NCBI RefSeq assembly: GCF_029168945.1
Contig: NC_083605.1
Coordinates: 74,418,969 to 74,482,968, forward strand
Origin: Cannabis sativa
Lineage: Eukaryota; Streptophyta; Magnoliopsida; Rosales; Cannabaceae
Reading direction: 5' to 3'
DNA: 64,000 bases
The translations under genes were made by a program, and so were the position numbers. The stretch's first letter is position 1, and every line of letters begins with the position of its first letter. A model generated the notes under the pieces. The model was given only the letters and a program-made list of their open reading frames with translations, searched no databases and was not told where the DNA came from. Shown piece by piece: positions 55,501 through 64,000 of the stretch.

Positions 55501-56639
55501 TCTTTGTCTTTAATTGCCCAAATACTATTTCGCCTTTTTCTGATAACAGTTGCAGCATGAAAATACCTTGTATTTCTATCCCCCAAGGAGAGCCAAGTTT
55601 CTCTTGATCGTTGTCTCCACATACTTTCAAGTTTAGCCCAAGCAACCAGGATTTGAGAATGAATACTAGCTTCTTCTCTTTTCAAAGCATCAGTAATTGG
55701 CTGATTTTGAGTCCACTCCAATCTCCTCTCCAACTTGTTAATATCACACTCTTTGACCAAATGGCCATTCTTCTTCCACACCTGAAGAGCATTCTTGACT
55801 TTGTTGATATTATGAATGAAGGCAGCAGTAGCATTGCTACCAGAAAAATTCCATACTCTAGATATCTCATTTTTACATGAAGGCTCCCAGGACCAAGATT
55901 CAAAAAACCGAAAAGGTATATAACCTCTCGGAGCAAATAAATGAGTATCGAGAACAATGGGAGCGTGATCTGAAATAGAGATTGGCATATTACGAATACC
56001 AGCAAACTCATAATCCAAAAGCCATTCTGGAGAACACACTGCTCGATCAAGCCTTTCCCTGATAAGACCACCATTAAACCGTTTGTTTTGCCAAGTGAAT
56101 TTATTCCCTATAAATTGGAGATCAACACAGCCAGTATTAAGCATGAAGTTCTTCAAAAATTGAGTATCAGCATAAGAAACTAACCGACCCCCTGACTTCT
56201 CTTCTTGACTATAAATACAATTCAAATCTCCAAGAATAATCCATGGCAGGGAACATTGAGAACATTCCTCTTCCAAGGATCTCCAAAAAACCTCCTTGAC
56301 ACTTGCATAAGGCGTACCATATACTGCGAACAATTTCCAGTGAAGTTGAGATTGAAAATCCCAAATCGTAGCCTCAAAGAACCCATCAACAAAGTAATTA
56401 ACCACCAAATCCATGTTACAATTCCACATTAAACAAGAACCTCCTGACAAACCAGAGGCATCTGCACAAGCAATTTTCGAAAAACCCAAATAACGAGCCA
56501 CAGCCTCCATCTTATTTCTATTAGTTTTAGTTTCCATCAAAAAGATACAGTCCACCTTGTACTTCTTCACCCAAGCCGCAAGAGCTTGGGATGTCGGGTC
56601 TCTGGCAAGGCCCCGACAATTCCATGAAAGACACTTCAT
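52530..56639 (-). CDS. LINE ORF2: endonuclease, reverse transcriptase, RNase H
   Basis: 1,369 codons. An APE-type endonuclease occupies about 1-235, with Glu36 (METKTN), Asp138/Asn140 (GDLN) and Asp224-His225 (SDH). Reverse transcriptase follows, with GPDG (453-456), FRPISLCN (510-517), Asp580 and the catalytic FADD at 686-689. A zinc-binding zf-RVT domain lies near residue 1100 ([18 protein letters not shown]), and a plant-type RNase H at about 1215-1345 (FTDASW, then [11 protein letters not shown] and LSDCK). It nicks the target and primes cDNA on the genome. Its ATG overlaps the ORF1 stop as ATGA (56639-56636). The stop is 18 bases from the poly(A). The several plus-strand frames across this region are shadows. 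Confidence 0.95.
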   Translation of the reverse strand: MKCLSWNCRGLARDPTSQALAAWVKKYKVDCIFLMETKTNRNKMEAVARYLGFSKIACADASGLSGGSCLMWNCNMDLVVNYFVDGFFEATIWDFQSQLHWKLFAVYGTPYASVKEVFWRSLEEECSQCSLPWIILGDLNCIYSQEEKSGGRLVSYADTQFLKNFMLNTGCVDLQFIGNKFTWQNKRFNGGLIRERLDRAVCSPEWLLDYEFAGIRNMPISISDHAPIVLDTHLFAPRGYIPFRFFESWSWEPSCKNEISRVWNFSGSNATAAFIHNINKVKNALQVWKKNGHLVKECDINKLERRLEWTQNQPITDALKREEASIHSQILVAWAKLESMWRQRSRETWLSLGDRNTRYFHAATVIRKRRNSIWAIKDKEGRIWKEKRIIGGIINNYFHELYTSSQPCIEEELFINLFANRIDDNANDIIARVPTDVEIKEVVFCLHPLKAPGPDGFSGCFFRKYWEVVGPNLCATVREFFLSGEMDPNLNKTFICLIPKVDFPLGVDQFRPISLCNFSYKVIAKILSNRLRPFMCDLISPLQSAFIPGRWIAESSILTQEIIHKIRHKKGKGGLMALKLDMHKAYDKMEWKFLEKVLVANGFSEKCRKLLMACVTSVSYAVLLNGCPLKKLIPQRGLRQGDPLSPFLFLLCQEVLSKLISKAEAQNEVHGIKIAHSATPISHLMFADDTILFARANSNEANKLMACLSTYESWSGQSCSKSKSGVLFSKNMSIERKSDILGILNINQVNGDERHLGNPFVFKRRKKEDYQRLRESMLKKLEGWKMKLISYAGRLTLIKSVTSAMPIYAMSTAKIPLANCRDLDALMRKFWWTGKVDKDRYLALKAWDKICQPKDSGGLGLRRCEDINKALLTKLAWSLATKEKKPWVSCMLKKYCNYENFWAVKGKSNDSYLWKCILDTRPTILKGSISVAASGDTINIWQQPWIPWMEAPEFLDLMSSLRNNGFTIKTVADISSGNEWNEELVLQVFGNGLGHRILSIPRIPFPFQDQVYWKDSPNGQFSVKAAYKVDQSWRFDPIEDVWKWIWDAGIHPKISVLLWRFLNDALPTKSRLVFLPDKGCDLCEGVTEDSMHLFSKCSFSKSIWFGGSKSIRIGEFHGDSIQSVLENLVPSFTKSHSDASRADLLNYVGCVLSVIWHQRNAFYINNVPVNPLVALARVESDFMELQTLPRLSKSTHNADIQISGGSAGAGVTFPSSSLVRHVFFTDASWVEGEAGIAAVSVDTANGCWFVRHQKQQVNSALEGEFRAIFLALSWAIDQGWSEVLILSDCKVAVHALSSSGLCPDWQLSNVFYSIINMSKLLTVCNFCYICRSFNSVADGLAKKARVASDLVVLYQGEGNPPVIPITFLA

Positions 56640-58771
56640 GGGGCTGTAGGGGGCTTGATAAGGGCCGCCTCCTCGCCCATAGGAAAATTTTGACAGCTAT
56701 TGACTTGAACTTCAACCAAATTTAGAGAGTCAAGTAGATTTTTTTGGACATCTTTGTCTTCACTCACCACCAGAACAGAATTCTTATCCTGCTTAGAGAC
56801 TGATAACTTAGAACGGGAACCCTTCCTTCTACGTTTATCATTCTTCAAAGATGAAGTCGAGGCACCTGCTCCCATTTTAAAAGAAGACTCGGGTGAGGGG
56901 GAAAAGGCAGGGAGCTCAGGGACATCAATGGAAAAGTCCCCAGAATTCTCGGCTGTATGTTGCACATAAGGTATCAATGTTAGGCTGGCTTTTCGTTTTC
57001 TGGGTTGTGGACAATGATGTACAAGCTCAGACACATCTATGGGATCATGGAAAAGGGTAGGAGTGGGCTCATACTTATCAATTGGGGCAGGCCCCATAAG
57101 CTCCTCAGCTAGCCCAATTTCCTCTGCGTAGATGGGCCAAGGAAAGTGAGTGGGCTCAGGGTGTTTATGGGGTTGCCTAGATTGACATAATTCAACGTGG
57201 GGCTTTTCCACCATTTGGTCATAAGTGGGCCCAATGTTGGCCATCATAGTTGTGAGAATCCCATTATCAGCCTCATTGGGAGGAGGCCTAGAAGAAAAAT
57301 TATTAATAATATCAATTTCTGAGATCGTACTATTATTACCTTGTTGGTGTCTACGCATTGCTCTAGGAGAAACAGATCTGGCTAATCTTCCTCTTTCAAA
57401 CTTCCTTGATTCCCGTGGTAAAGGGTTCAACCCCCCAAGTTTTTTATCCAGCGGACTAGACACATTCTTCTCAACAATTTTCAAATTTCTACCAAAAATG
57501 GCACCTGGATCTTTGTTGTTAATCCTGATAGCTTTCCTCACAGGTTTGCTGCAAGCTGGACTTTGCAGGTTCTGCTCTCTGTGATTATCTTGGACAGGTC
57601 TCTTTCCACTGCTTTTGGATCTCGATGCATCTACCGGAGGAACTTTTGCCGGTGAAGGGTTCCGGCCTACCCCTTCTCTGAAATATTCCAGCTGATTCCT
57701 GGTATTGAAACAACTATATACTGCCATTTCAGCCTTCATCCAAGGCCCATACGCTGGAACCGCCGCACCAGATGGAGGAAAAGCAAAGGCTGTCGATCTA
57801 AAACAAGATTTCTTGTCATGACCAAGATAGCCACAATTATAGCAGAGTTTAGGTAACTTAAAATAACGGAATTGGATCCATTCTTTCCTCCCCCTCTTAA
57901 TATCAAGAAAAAAGCCAGATACTAATTGAAGGGAGGTGTCAATTTCGACTTGAAACTTCAGAAATCCCCTTCGGACGACTGTTCTATTGTCTGCAAGATC
58001 ACTCCGAACAAATCTGCCCGCCTTTGCAGCCAAAGTGCGTGAATTAACACCATTGAGGTATGGAGTTGGTAACCCAGACACCATGACCCAGAAAACAGCT
58101 TTCCTCATATCAGCATTAAACCAGTCACCATCCTCTGGCCACTCTTTAATTATGAGCATCTTCCCATTGATAATCCATGGTCTTCTTCGGAGAACATCCT
58201 CACGATCTTCTGTTTTGTCGAAAAAAATGCCCCAAACCCCAGGCTTCAGAGTCTTAAACCTCCAATAACCCTTGAGCTTCCAAATCTGGCTAAGGATATC
58301 TTTAAGCCTGGTTCTTGAAACTCCCTTACCATCAAAAAAACTGGCTAGTACACCAGTACTAACTACTTCAGCTGTTAATTCAAAAGATGGCTCCAGATCG
58401 ATGGTCATAGACTGTAGGAAGTTATTACGTAGTCTCTCGAGTTCCTCATTGGACTTATCAGTAATACCGTTAGGCACTTCAACCCCCCCTTCCTCTACAC
58501 CAGCTACATTTATACCTCCCACCTCAGCATCATTAATTCCCCCAGCATCAGCTTCCTTAACTCCTCCACTGTTAACATGAGATAGTTGTTGGGGCGAATC
58601 AATGCTCATAATGACTTCAGGGACCTCTTGTGAAGGGACAGGATTTTCATTTGCAAGAGCACGTGAACCCTCATTATTGTCCCCCATTGACACACCAGGA
58701 AAAGACAAACGGAACTTGAGAGAAAGCAGAAAGAAACTCACAGGAAAGGAATAAACAGTTGACCAAAGCAA
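56636..58771 (-). CDS. LINE ORF1: nucleic-acid-binding protein with DUF4283 and CCHC knuckle
   Basis: The open frame has 711 codons from the first ATG. The more credible start is Met29 ([11 protein letters not shown], at 58687), because residues 1-28 are hydrophobic and unlike the family. Residues about 120-320 form a DUF4283-type domain ([36 protein letters not shown]). A zinc knuckle [14 protein letters not shown] follows near 340. The rest is basic, Ser/Pro-rich and low complexity. It should coat the LINE RNA. It ends by overlapping the ORF2 start by four bases. Confidence 0.9.
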   Translation of the reverse strand: MLWSTVYSFPVSFFLLSLKFRLSFPGVSMGDNNEGSRALANENPVPSQEVPEVIMSIDSPQQLSHVNSGGVKEADAGGINDAEVGGINVAGVEEGGVEVPNGITDKSNEELERLRNNFLQSMTIDLEPSFELTAEVVSTGVLASFFDGKGVSRTRLKDILSQIWKLKGYWRFKTLKPGVWGIFFDKTEDREDVLRRRPWIINGKMLIIKEWPEDGDWFNADMRKAVFWVMVSGLPTPYLNGVNSRTLAAKAGRFVRSDLADNRTVVRRGFLKFQVEIDTSLQLVSGFFLDIKRGRKEWIQFRYFKLPKLCYNCGYLGHDKKSCFRSTAFAFPPSGAAVPAYGPWMKAEMAVYSCFNTRNQLEYFREGVGRNPSPAKVPPVDASRSKSSGKRPVQDNHREQNLQSPACSKPVRKAIRINNKDPGAIFGRNLKIVEKNVSSPLDKKLGGLNPLPRESRKFERGRLARSVSPRAMRRHQQGNNSTISEIDIINNFSSRPPPNEADNGILTTMMANIGPTYDQMVEKPHVELCQSRQPHKHPEPTHFPWPIYAEEIGLAEELMGPAPIDKYEPTPTLFHDPIDVSELVHHCPQPRKRKASLTLIPYVQHTAENSGDFSIDVPELPAFSPSPESSFKMGAGASTSSLKNDKRRRKGSRSKLSVSKQDKNSVLVVSEDKDVQKNLLDSLNLVEVQVNSCQNFPMGEEAALIKPPTAP

Positions 58772-59161
58772 GAAGAGAAGCTAAAAGCCAAACTGAACTA
58801 AGGAAAAAAGGAACAAAGTTGATGCACTGTTAAAACCTTAAAAGCAAGGTAAAGGTTAAACTATGAAAAGACAAGAACAAAGTTGATACACTGTTATAAC
58901 CTCAAAAAACAGGTAAAAGGTTAAACTGTGGATAAGACATTGATCGTCAAGTTGGAATTCCAACACTCTCAACCGAGAGAAAAACTGTGCAAATTGTCTG
59001 TTCTCTCCAATGCTCACTCAATTTTGACACTATTTAAAATCACTTCCTTTTAGCCAATTTAATTACTCGTACAAATTTTATCCCATTTTCAAAATCTAGT
59101 TGATAATAACATTACACCGTCTCTACTCTACTAATAGAGTTTCCCTTATTATATTTTCCAT
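58772..59161 (-). promoter_or_regulatory. LINE 5' UTR and internal promoter region
   Basis: 390 bp (about 475 bp if ORF1 starts at Met29). Contains two 64-bp tandem copies (58811-58874 and 58875-58938, each starting gaacaaagttgat). LINE promoters lie within the 5' UTR; that these repeats are part of it is inferred. Confidence 0.55.
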
Positions 59162-59756
59162 GTGATCTTGCTTTCTATTATTGTTAATTGTCCAAATTTA
59201 AAGGAAACTAATAGTAAATCGTTCGATTGGACAACTCATAACCGAAACGAGTGCTTATTATTCTTTCATATGAATTTGTTCGATCATGTGTCACATAATT
59301 TATTTATTTTTAGCTTAATTAATTATGTAACACATTATAACTGACAAAATTTGGTGGGTATTTTTTCACCAAACCTAGATTTATTTGTTTTCTTTTTTGA
59401 AACATAGTTAAGTTATTATAGTTCTTCTAACTAGTTCTGAAAATGAAATTTTGGGTCCACAATAATGAATATTATTTTTAAAGCAACAATATATATGACC
59501 AACTTTCTGAATTTGGAAAAGAATATTGATAAAGATTAGAAATATCACCTATAAATGAGGTTAAATAATATTAATATGTAATTACATCATCATTAGATGT
59601 TTTATTGTTTAATTAAGCATTACCTTGATCATCATAATTCTTTATAGTAACGTAGAGAGAGATCTTGGACTTTACTAATATTAATTAATATAGAGTGAAT
59701 TATTGTATGATGAACTTTTCTTAATTTGGTCCCAAGATTTTAAATTAACAAATACA

Positions 59757-59760
<4 letters not shown>
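59162..59760. other. Intergenic AT-rich DNA beside the LINE
   Basis: Starts with the LINE target duplication (59162-59176). No gene seen. Confidence 0.45.
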
Positions 59761-59807
<47 letters not shown>

Positions 59808-59822
59808 ATATATATATATATA
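59761..59822 (+). repeat. (TC)22 followed by (AT)9 microsatellite
   Basis: tctctc from 59761 to 59804, then atatat to 59822. Confidence 0.97.
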
Positions 59823-59850
59823 TCACTCTCTCTCGTTGGTAAAGAAAAGA

Positions 59851-59995
59851 GTATTGTTATTAGGCACTAATACTGTCTAATATTTTTAGATATGTCGTCT
59901 TGCAATTGACTAACGATAGTCCCTAAAAATTATTATATTAAACAATATGGAAGCCGATACTTACTTAGAGCAATAGCGATATTGATGCCTTTTAG
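59851..59995. mobile_element. Short MITE-like repeat
   Basis: gtattgttattaggcac...gtcgtcttgcaattgactaa, related to 35625-35795 and 60466-60590. Confidence 0.45.
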
Positions 59996-60393
59996 AGCAT
60001 CTCCAATGGTAGCATTCTTTAAAGATGTTCTATATCTCCACATCATTCAAAATATAATATTTTATTTTATTTTTCTTTCACATCATTTTTGACACATTTA
60101 CTTTTAAAAACACTCCAATGGTATAATACCTTTTTAAAATGCTATAATTATAATATCACACATTATTATTATATATATAATTTTTTTTCTTTATTAAACT
60201 ATTATATATATATTACACTTTTAATTTTTTATTGTATAAAAAAATATAGCATCAATGCCATTATGTGGCATCAATGTAAATTTCAACAATATCATTCTTT
60301 TATCTCTAATAGTATAGAATCCCTATATTTTGCCACATAAGCTTTCTACCTCATCAAGTATTTTTCAAAATATTACCATTAGAGATCCTCTTA
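59993..60393. mobile_element. hAT-like MITE (agagcatctccaatggt type)
   Basis: The left end agagcatctccaatggta and the inverted right end (aagaggatctctaatggta) pair well. The interior is AT-rich with a second inner gcatcaatgccat palindrome. No target duplication was verified. Confidence 0.6.
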
Positions 60394-60465
60394 GCATTTC
60401 TCTAAAGGAAATTCAAATTTAAGACACTTCAACTTCCCAAAAAATATATATATATATATAATTTA

Positions 60466-60590
60466 AAAGTATTGCTATTGAGTATCAGTGTAGTGTCTAA
60501 TCTTGTATAAGTAGTGCTCCACGATTGGTTAATAATGCTTAACTACATTAATAATAATATAACCCTCAGTAAAATACTAAACACTAATAA
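60466..60590. mobile_element. Short MITE-like repeat
   Basis: gtattgctattgagtatcag...gattggttaataatgct, same family as 59851-59995. Confidence 0.45.
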
Positions 60591-60811
60591 TAACTTTTAC
60601 CAATTCACATAATTGAATTGAAGAAAAAATACGGTTAGTATATAGCTAAGAAATTACATAGGACAAAAGACGAAGATTGAAAAGAAAGCAAGCAAGCTAT
60701 ATGATCATATTCATCAATAACATTTATATATAAATGGATGTTATTTGAATCAAAAAAAATGGATGTTATTTGAATCAAACAAAGTGAAACAACTTGTCCT
60801 TATCGTTTGTG

Positions 60812-60813
<2 letters not shown>

Positions 60814-60846
<33 letters not shown>
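60814..60846 (+). repeat. Poly(T) tract, 33 bases
   Basis: Uninterrupted T run, possibly the poly(A) end of a minus-strand retroposon, though no body was recognised. Confidence 0.9.
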
Positions 60847-60850
<4 letters not shown>

Positions 60851-60859
60851 ATATATACT

Positions 60860-61440
60860 ATTTTGTACTTATTAGTGGTAGGTGTTTAATACCATGCCGA
60901 TGTAATACTTAATAATTAGGTAGTAATTATTTTTTGTCTTTTGTGTTTTATTTTTTTATAAATAATTTTTGTACTATTTTTTAAAAAATAATTTTTTGTA
61001 CTATTATTGTTATGTGACATCTTAAGGTGCTCAATACTATACTAATTCACATACACAATAATTGATTATCAATTTTCTAATTTTTTTTATATACGATTTG
61101 GTACTAGGGCCGGCCTTGAATTGAAAAAGGTAATAGGCAAAAATATTTTTTTGGGTCCTTACTATAAAGATAAATGATATTTTTAAAAATTGTTAAAAAA
61201 ATATGTATATTTTTAAAATGTAATTTTTTTATTTAGGCCCCTTAAATGAGTGGGCCCTAGGCGTGGGCCTAGCTTGCCTATGCCTAGCGCCGACCCTGAT
61301 TGGTACTTGTTATTGGCACTTAAAGTGATCAATGTCATACCGATGTGGTACCTAATAATCAGTTAGTAATTTTTTTTTGTCGTTTGTGTTTTATATTTTA
61401 TAAATGATCTTTGTACTAATTTTTTTTAAATATATATTTT
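60860..61440. repeat. Direct repeat pair of about 125 bp flanking a MITE
   Basis: ccgatgtaatacttaataat...tgtcttttgtgttttat (about 60895-60985) recurs as ccgatgtggtacctaataat...tgtcgtttgtgttttat (about 61340-61420). Confidence 0.65.
61106..61299. mobile_element. hAT-type MITE, 194 bp, with 8-bp target duplication
   Basis: Ends agggccggcc and, inverted, cagggtcggc. Flanked by ttggtact at 61098-61105 and 61300-61307. Duplications of 8 bp are typical for hAT elements. The GC-rich ends contrast with the AT-rich interior. Confidence 0.85.
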
Positions 61441-61455
61441 TTTAAAATCAAACCC

Positions 61456-61969
61456 TTAGATAATCTCTCCAAACCCCATGAAGTTATTAAGGTCAGATCG
61501 ATCCCACATACCCAGATTCCGTACAACTCTTTCTACCATGAATATAGTTTTTAAGGCATGTATTTGAACCCAAGAATGCAGCCGATTAAGGACTACACTA
61601 CGAGGATTATCTCCATCTTTAAGTCTTTCAAAGATTAGAGGCACCCTATCGAAAGTCCAAGGGCTACTCTCCATTACCCTTTCATTGTCTACTTCATGGT
61701 AAAACTGAAACAAAACACGATTGGGCTCTAGTTCTTTCACAGACAACCCTCTACTGAGTCTCCATAACTATGTCATCTTGTGTTTCATTGCTTAAAAATC
61801 AATAGACTGATCTGTGAGAAATTGACCCACAAGATATCAACGAGTATCAATCTCTGATAAATCTTCAACACCTTCATCATAGAATGTAACATTCTTCAGT
61901 ATCATCTTCCAATGCAATATTCATATGCTGTTCCTCAAGGCTAGTATCAACACGTCCCATATTAGCCAT
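61456..61969 (-). pseudogene. DUF4283 retroelement ORF1 relic, 5' part
   Basis: The minus strand opens MANMGRVDTSLEEQ at 61969. Similarity then continues in shifting frames (DEGVEDLSEIDT; FLTDQSIDF; AMKHKM) with internal stops, and finally as the open 96-codon frame at 61746-61456 (KELEPNRVLFQFYHEVD, PWTFDRVPLIFERLKDGDNP). This is the N-terminal DUF4283 region of a LINE-type ORF1 protein. The zinc knuckle and all of ORF2 are missing. It is not the same subfamily as the intact LINE at 52500-59161. Confidence 0.7.
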
Positions 61970-62760
61970 AGCCTCACAAAAACAAAACTGTTGAAATAAA
62001 TTCCCACATACATTGTCTAGATCAGCACTTAACAAGAATTACGAAGTAGAAAATATCCTATGTGGCCTTCGGCCTCTTACAACCTACAGACAAAACAAAA
62101 AGTTAGTTGCAAAGTTTGTTAAAACTGTTGCAACTAACTCTCAGTTCTCTCTGCTAATCTACAAGCTATAAATACATGAAAATAAACTCAAAACAACAAA
62201 AAACATATCAGATTTTCGAAGAGGAAGAGACTTACAGTGGTTAAGTCTTGGAGCCCTAGGGTTAGGGCTCGGAGATCCAAACCAAGGGGGAAACATACAC
62301 AGAAGAAGAAGAAGAAATTAGTGCATATTCAGAGAGAAAAGAGAGAAAATAAACACTGTAAACTCAAAAGATTACCAATCGTACATGTGATTTGGAATCT
62401 AGCTTTGTAACTCTTTGATCTTGAAGATTCAATAGTGGAAACGAGCTTTTCTGAGGCGAGCTCGAAAAGGATGTACCCAGCAACATTTGGGGAACCTCTA
62501 TAAAATTTATGGTACACTCTTTCTAATTTCACTTGCTTTATTTTTAGATATTTCTCTGTGTTGTGTATGGATTTGGGAGTTGATTTTGATCCGTGAAGGG
62601 ATTAATTGGTTTTTCTGGGTTGTGAGCAGACTTCGAGTTTCTAGAGAAGAAACTCGAAGCTCTGCTAGGGTTTCATATTTGGGTTTCGTGTGTGTGTGCA
62701 AATGAATTGATTCTAGATATTTCTTGGGGAGGTTAATTAGGGTTATTGCAAAACGACTTG
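61970..62760. other. Region upstream of the ORF1 relic
   Basis: Less AT-rich than the surroundings, with CT/GA-rich leader-like stretches on the minus strand and gccctagggttagggctc near 62252. Probably the 5' UTR of the relic element. The small frames at 62329-62532 and 62487-62705 lack recognisable features. Confidence 0.35.
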
Positions 62761-63799
62761 TAGTCTAGGGAATAAAAGACTGTCGTTTTTTGTTAACTTC
62801 AGGGAGTCAACTGAGTTTTGACTCTGTGTAAGGTCGATTTTGACCTTGATAACTTGTTTAATTTTCTGTTTGGTGTAGGATAAAAGGGTAAATTTCTTAC
62901 AAAAACAATCACCAAAATAAGTACAAATTTTTAATATTATATTATTATTTTTAATTTTTGGTAATAAGTACAAAATTTTTTATCATTTCCACGATGAGAA
63001 TATTATTGTATGATTCTTGTTTTTTTTTTTTGGTAATATATCATTATTTTTATTTTAAGCTTAGAGTGTACGAATATAATAAAATAAATGTATAATTATA
63101 TAAAACATCATTTTTTGTAAAAAAATTACATTTTTACGTTTAAAGAATTTTTTTTATATATTTTTATGGTTTTCTATAAAAACAACACGAAAATAACAAG
63201 AAAACTATATAAAAGTAACATAAAAATAACATTTAGATAACATCAAAATAATAAAAAATAACATCTAAATAACAACAAATTAACAAGAGTACAACATAAA
63301 AGAACGTATTTTCTGTAAATAAAATAAAAAAAACCGTAAAAATATTTAAAATTCAGTAAAACTGTTTTTTTATAAATTTTTTGTTGTTTTTGTGTATTTG
63401 TGAAATAATCCCTATAATAAAATCATTTGGGCTAGAAGAGCAGTTTGGGACCAATTGGAGGTGGGTCAAAAGTGTTTTAAATTAAAATGGGCCACACTAT
63501 CATATGTACAAATGAATTCTTTAAGTTTCGATAACCTTAAAAGAAGAAAAAACAGAAATAATTAAAAAAAAAGTGTTGTATTTGATAATGACAACCTCAA
63601 TTGGGTAATATATCATGTATATGCAACAATTTACTTTATCTAGTTCATTCTTGGTACCTATAATTGGCTAGTGAAACTTTTCCCGCACCAAGAACATTAC
63701 TATACAAATCTATATATATATACAAATATATATAAATATATTATGTTGTACCACAAATTTATCTTTACTTAATCTTATTTATTCGAATTGCTTTAATAC
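62761..63799. other. Intergenic AT-rich DNA
   Basis: No ORF. A run of aataacat-type units (63190-63300) forms a loose short-period repeat. Confidence 0.4.
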
Positions 63800-64000
63800 T
63801 GTAACGTCCCCGCTTCAAACTTCTATTGGGCCCTTACATCCACGGAATGAATGTCTCTTATACACGAGTACGTCACTCTGGCTGCTTCATAGACTGATGG
63901 CTGACCCTACAGACCAACACGAGTGTTTTCAGCTGCTTTGTCCTCACTCACACGCATCCTAGGAAAACTTCCCAGGAAGCGTGCGAGTGAGGACAAATCA
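63800..64000 (-). mobile_element. Cassandra LTR, cut by the window edge and ending in an inverted duplication
   Basis: Begins tgtaacgtccccgcttcaa and follows the LTR up to the 5S-like domain at cttcccagg. There the sequence turns back: 63971-63996 (cccaggaagcgtgcgagtga and on) is the exact complement of the LTR stretch at about 2850-2875 in copy B, with one mismatch just beyond. Confidence 0.85.

Larger units (their letters stand above)
52500..59161 (-). mobile_element. Full-length L1-type LINE with both ORFs intact
   Basis: 6,662 bp, flanked by a perfect 15-bp target duplication gtgatcttgctttct (52485-52499 and 59162-59176). It ends with A12 on the minus strand (52511-52500). The order on the minus strand is a 390-bp 5' UTR with a 64-bp tandem duplication, ORF1, ORF2, an 18-base 3' UTR and poly(A). 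Both ORFs are open with catalytic residues in place, so it could be autonomous and young. Confidence 0.95.

Noticed and set aside
53203..58580. Plus-strand frames up to 119 codons across the LINE
   Set aside because: Antisense shadows of the two long minus-strand ORFs.

Overview
This window is AT-rich nuclear DNA from a flowering plant, almost certainly a eudicot. The evidence is spliced plant genes with GT-AG introns (a malate/anion channel, a COQ6 hydroxylase), an intronless dirigent gene, and plant-specific transposons: an Athila-type Ty3/gypsy element, the 5S-bearing Cassandra TRIM, an L1-type LINE with a plant RNase H tail, Mutator-like elements, and hAT-like and CACTA-like MITEs. I cannot name the species from the sequence alone.

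Layout. 1-17,130 is a nest of transposons. A 1.1-kb non-autonomous Mutator-like element (67-1161, perfect 9-bp target duplication) sits in an older MITE-like repeat. A Cassandra TRIM with three LTRs and two internal segments (2205-14366, target duplication AATAA) lies in an older unclassified element. That TRIM is split by a 10.8-kb Athila-like retrotransposon on the minus strand (3338-14118, target duplication GTCAC) that landed in the 5S-rRNA-like C box of the third Cassandra LTR. A 3 x 197-bp tandem repeat, exon-like fragments and a foldback element follow. A CACTA-like element with a T17G16 homopolymer junction occupies 17,132-18,085.

Host genes. A five-exon aluminium-activated malate transporter (ALMT) gene lies at 18,818-23,181 (+). 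It converges on a WRKY19-like zinc-finger-repeat regulator at 24,221-26,212 (-), whose 5' UTR is spliced and carries a 26-codon upstream ORF. About 14 kb of gene-free, MITE- and microsatellite-rich DNA follows. Then come the ten-exon ubiquinone hydroxylase gene COQ6 (42,892-47,207, +) and a single-exon dirigent gene (49,555-50,148, -). The genes share no obvious pathway: vacuolar anion transport, probable nuclear regulation, mitochondrial coenzyme Q synthesis and apoplastic phenoxy-radical coupling.

52,100-64,000 is again repeat-dominated. It holds a 371-bp foldback MITE with a perfect 9-bp duplication, then an apparently intact 6.66-kb LINE on the minus strand (15-bp target duplication, both ORFs open, ORF1/ORF2 joined by an ATGA overlap, 18-nt 3' UTR). 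Further MITEs follow, then a broken DUF4283 retroelement ORF1 relic, and at the right edge another Cassandra LTR that turns into an inverted copy of itself.

I see no CRISPR array, operon-like cluster or clearly unknown multi-gene system. The observations most worth a second look are: the Athila U5 stretch complementary to the 5' part of its presumed tRNA-Asp primer; the triple-LTR Cassandra and the insertion in its 5S box; the uORF of the zinc-finger gene; and the intact, very compact LINE. Exon boundaries were read by hand from splice signals and reading-frame continuity. Family assignments rest on recognised motifs, not database searches.
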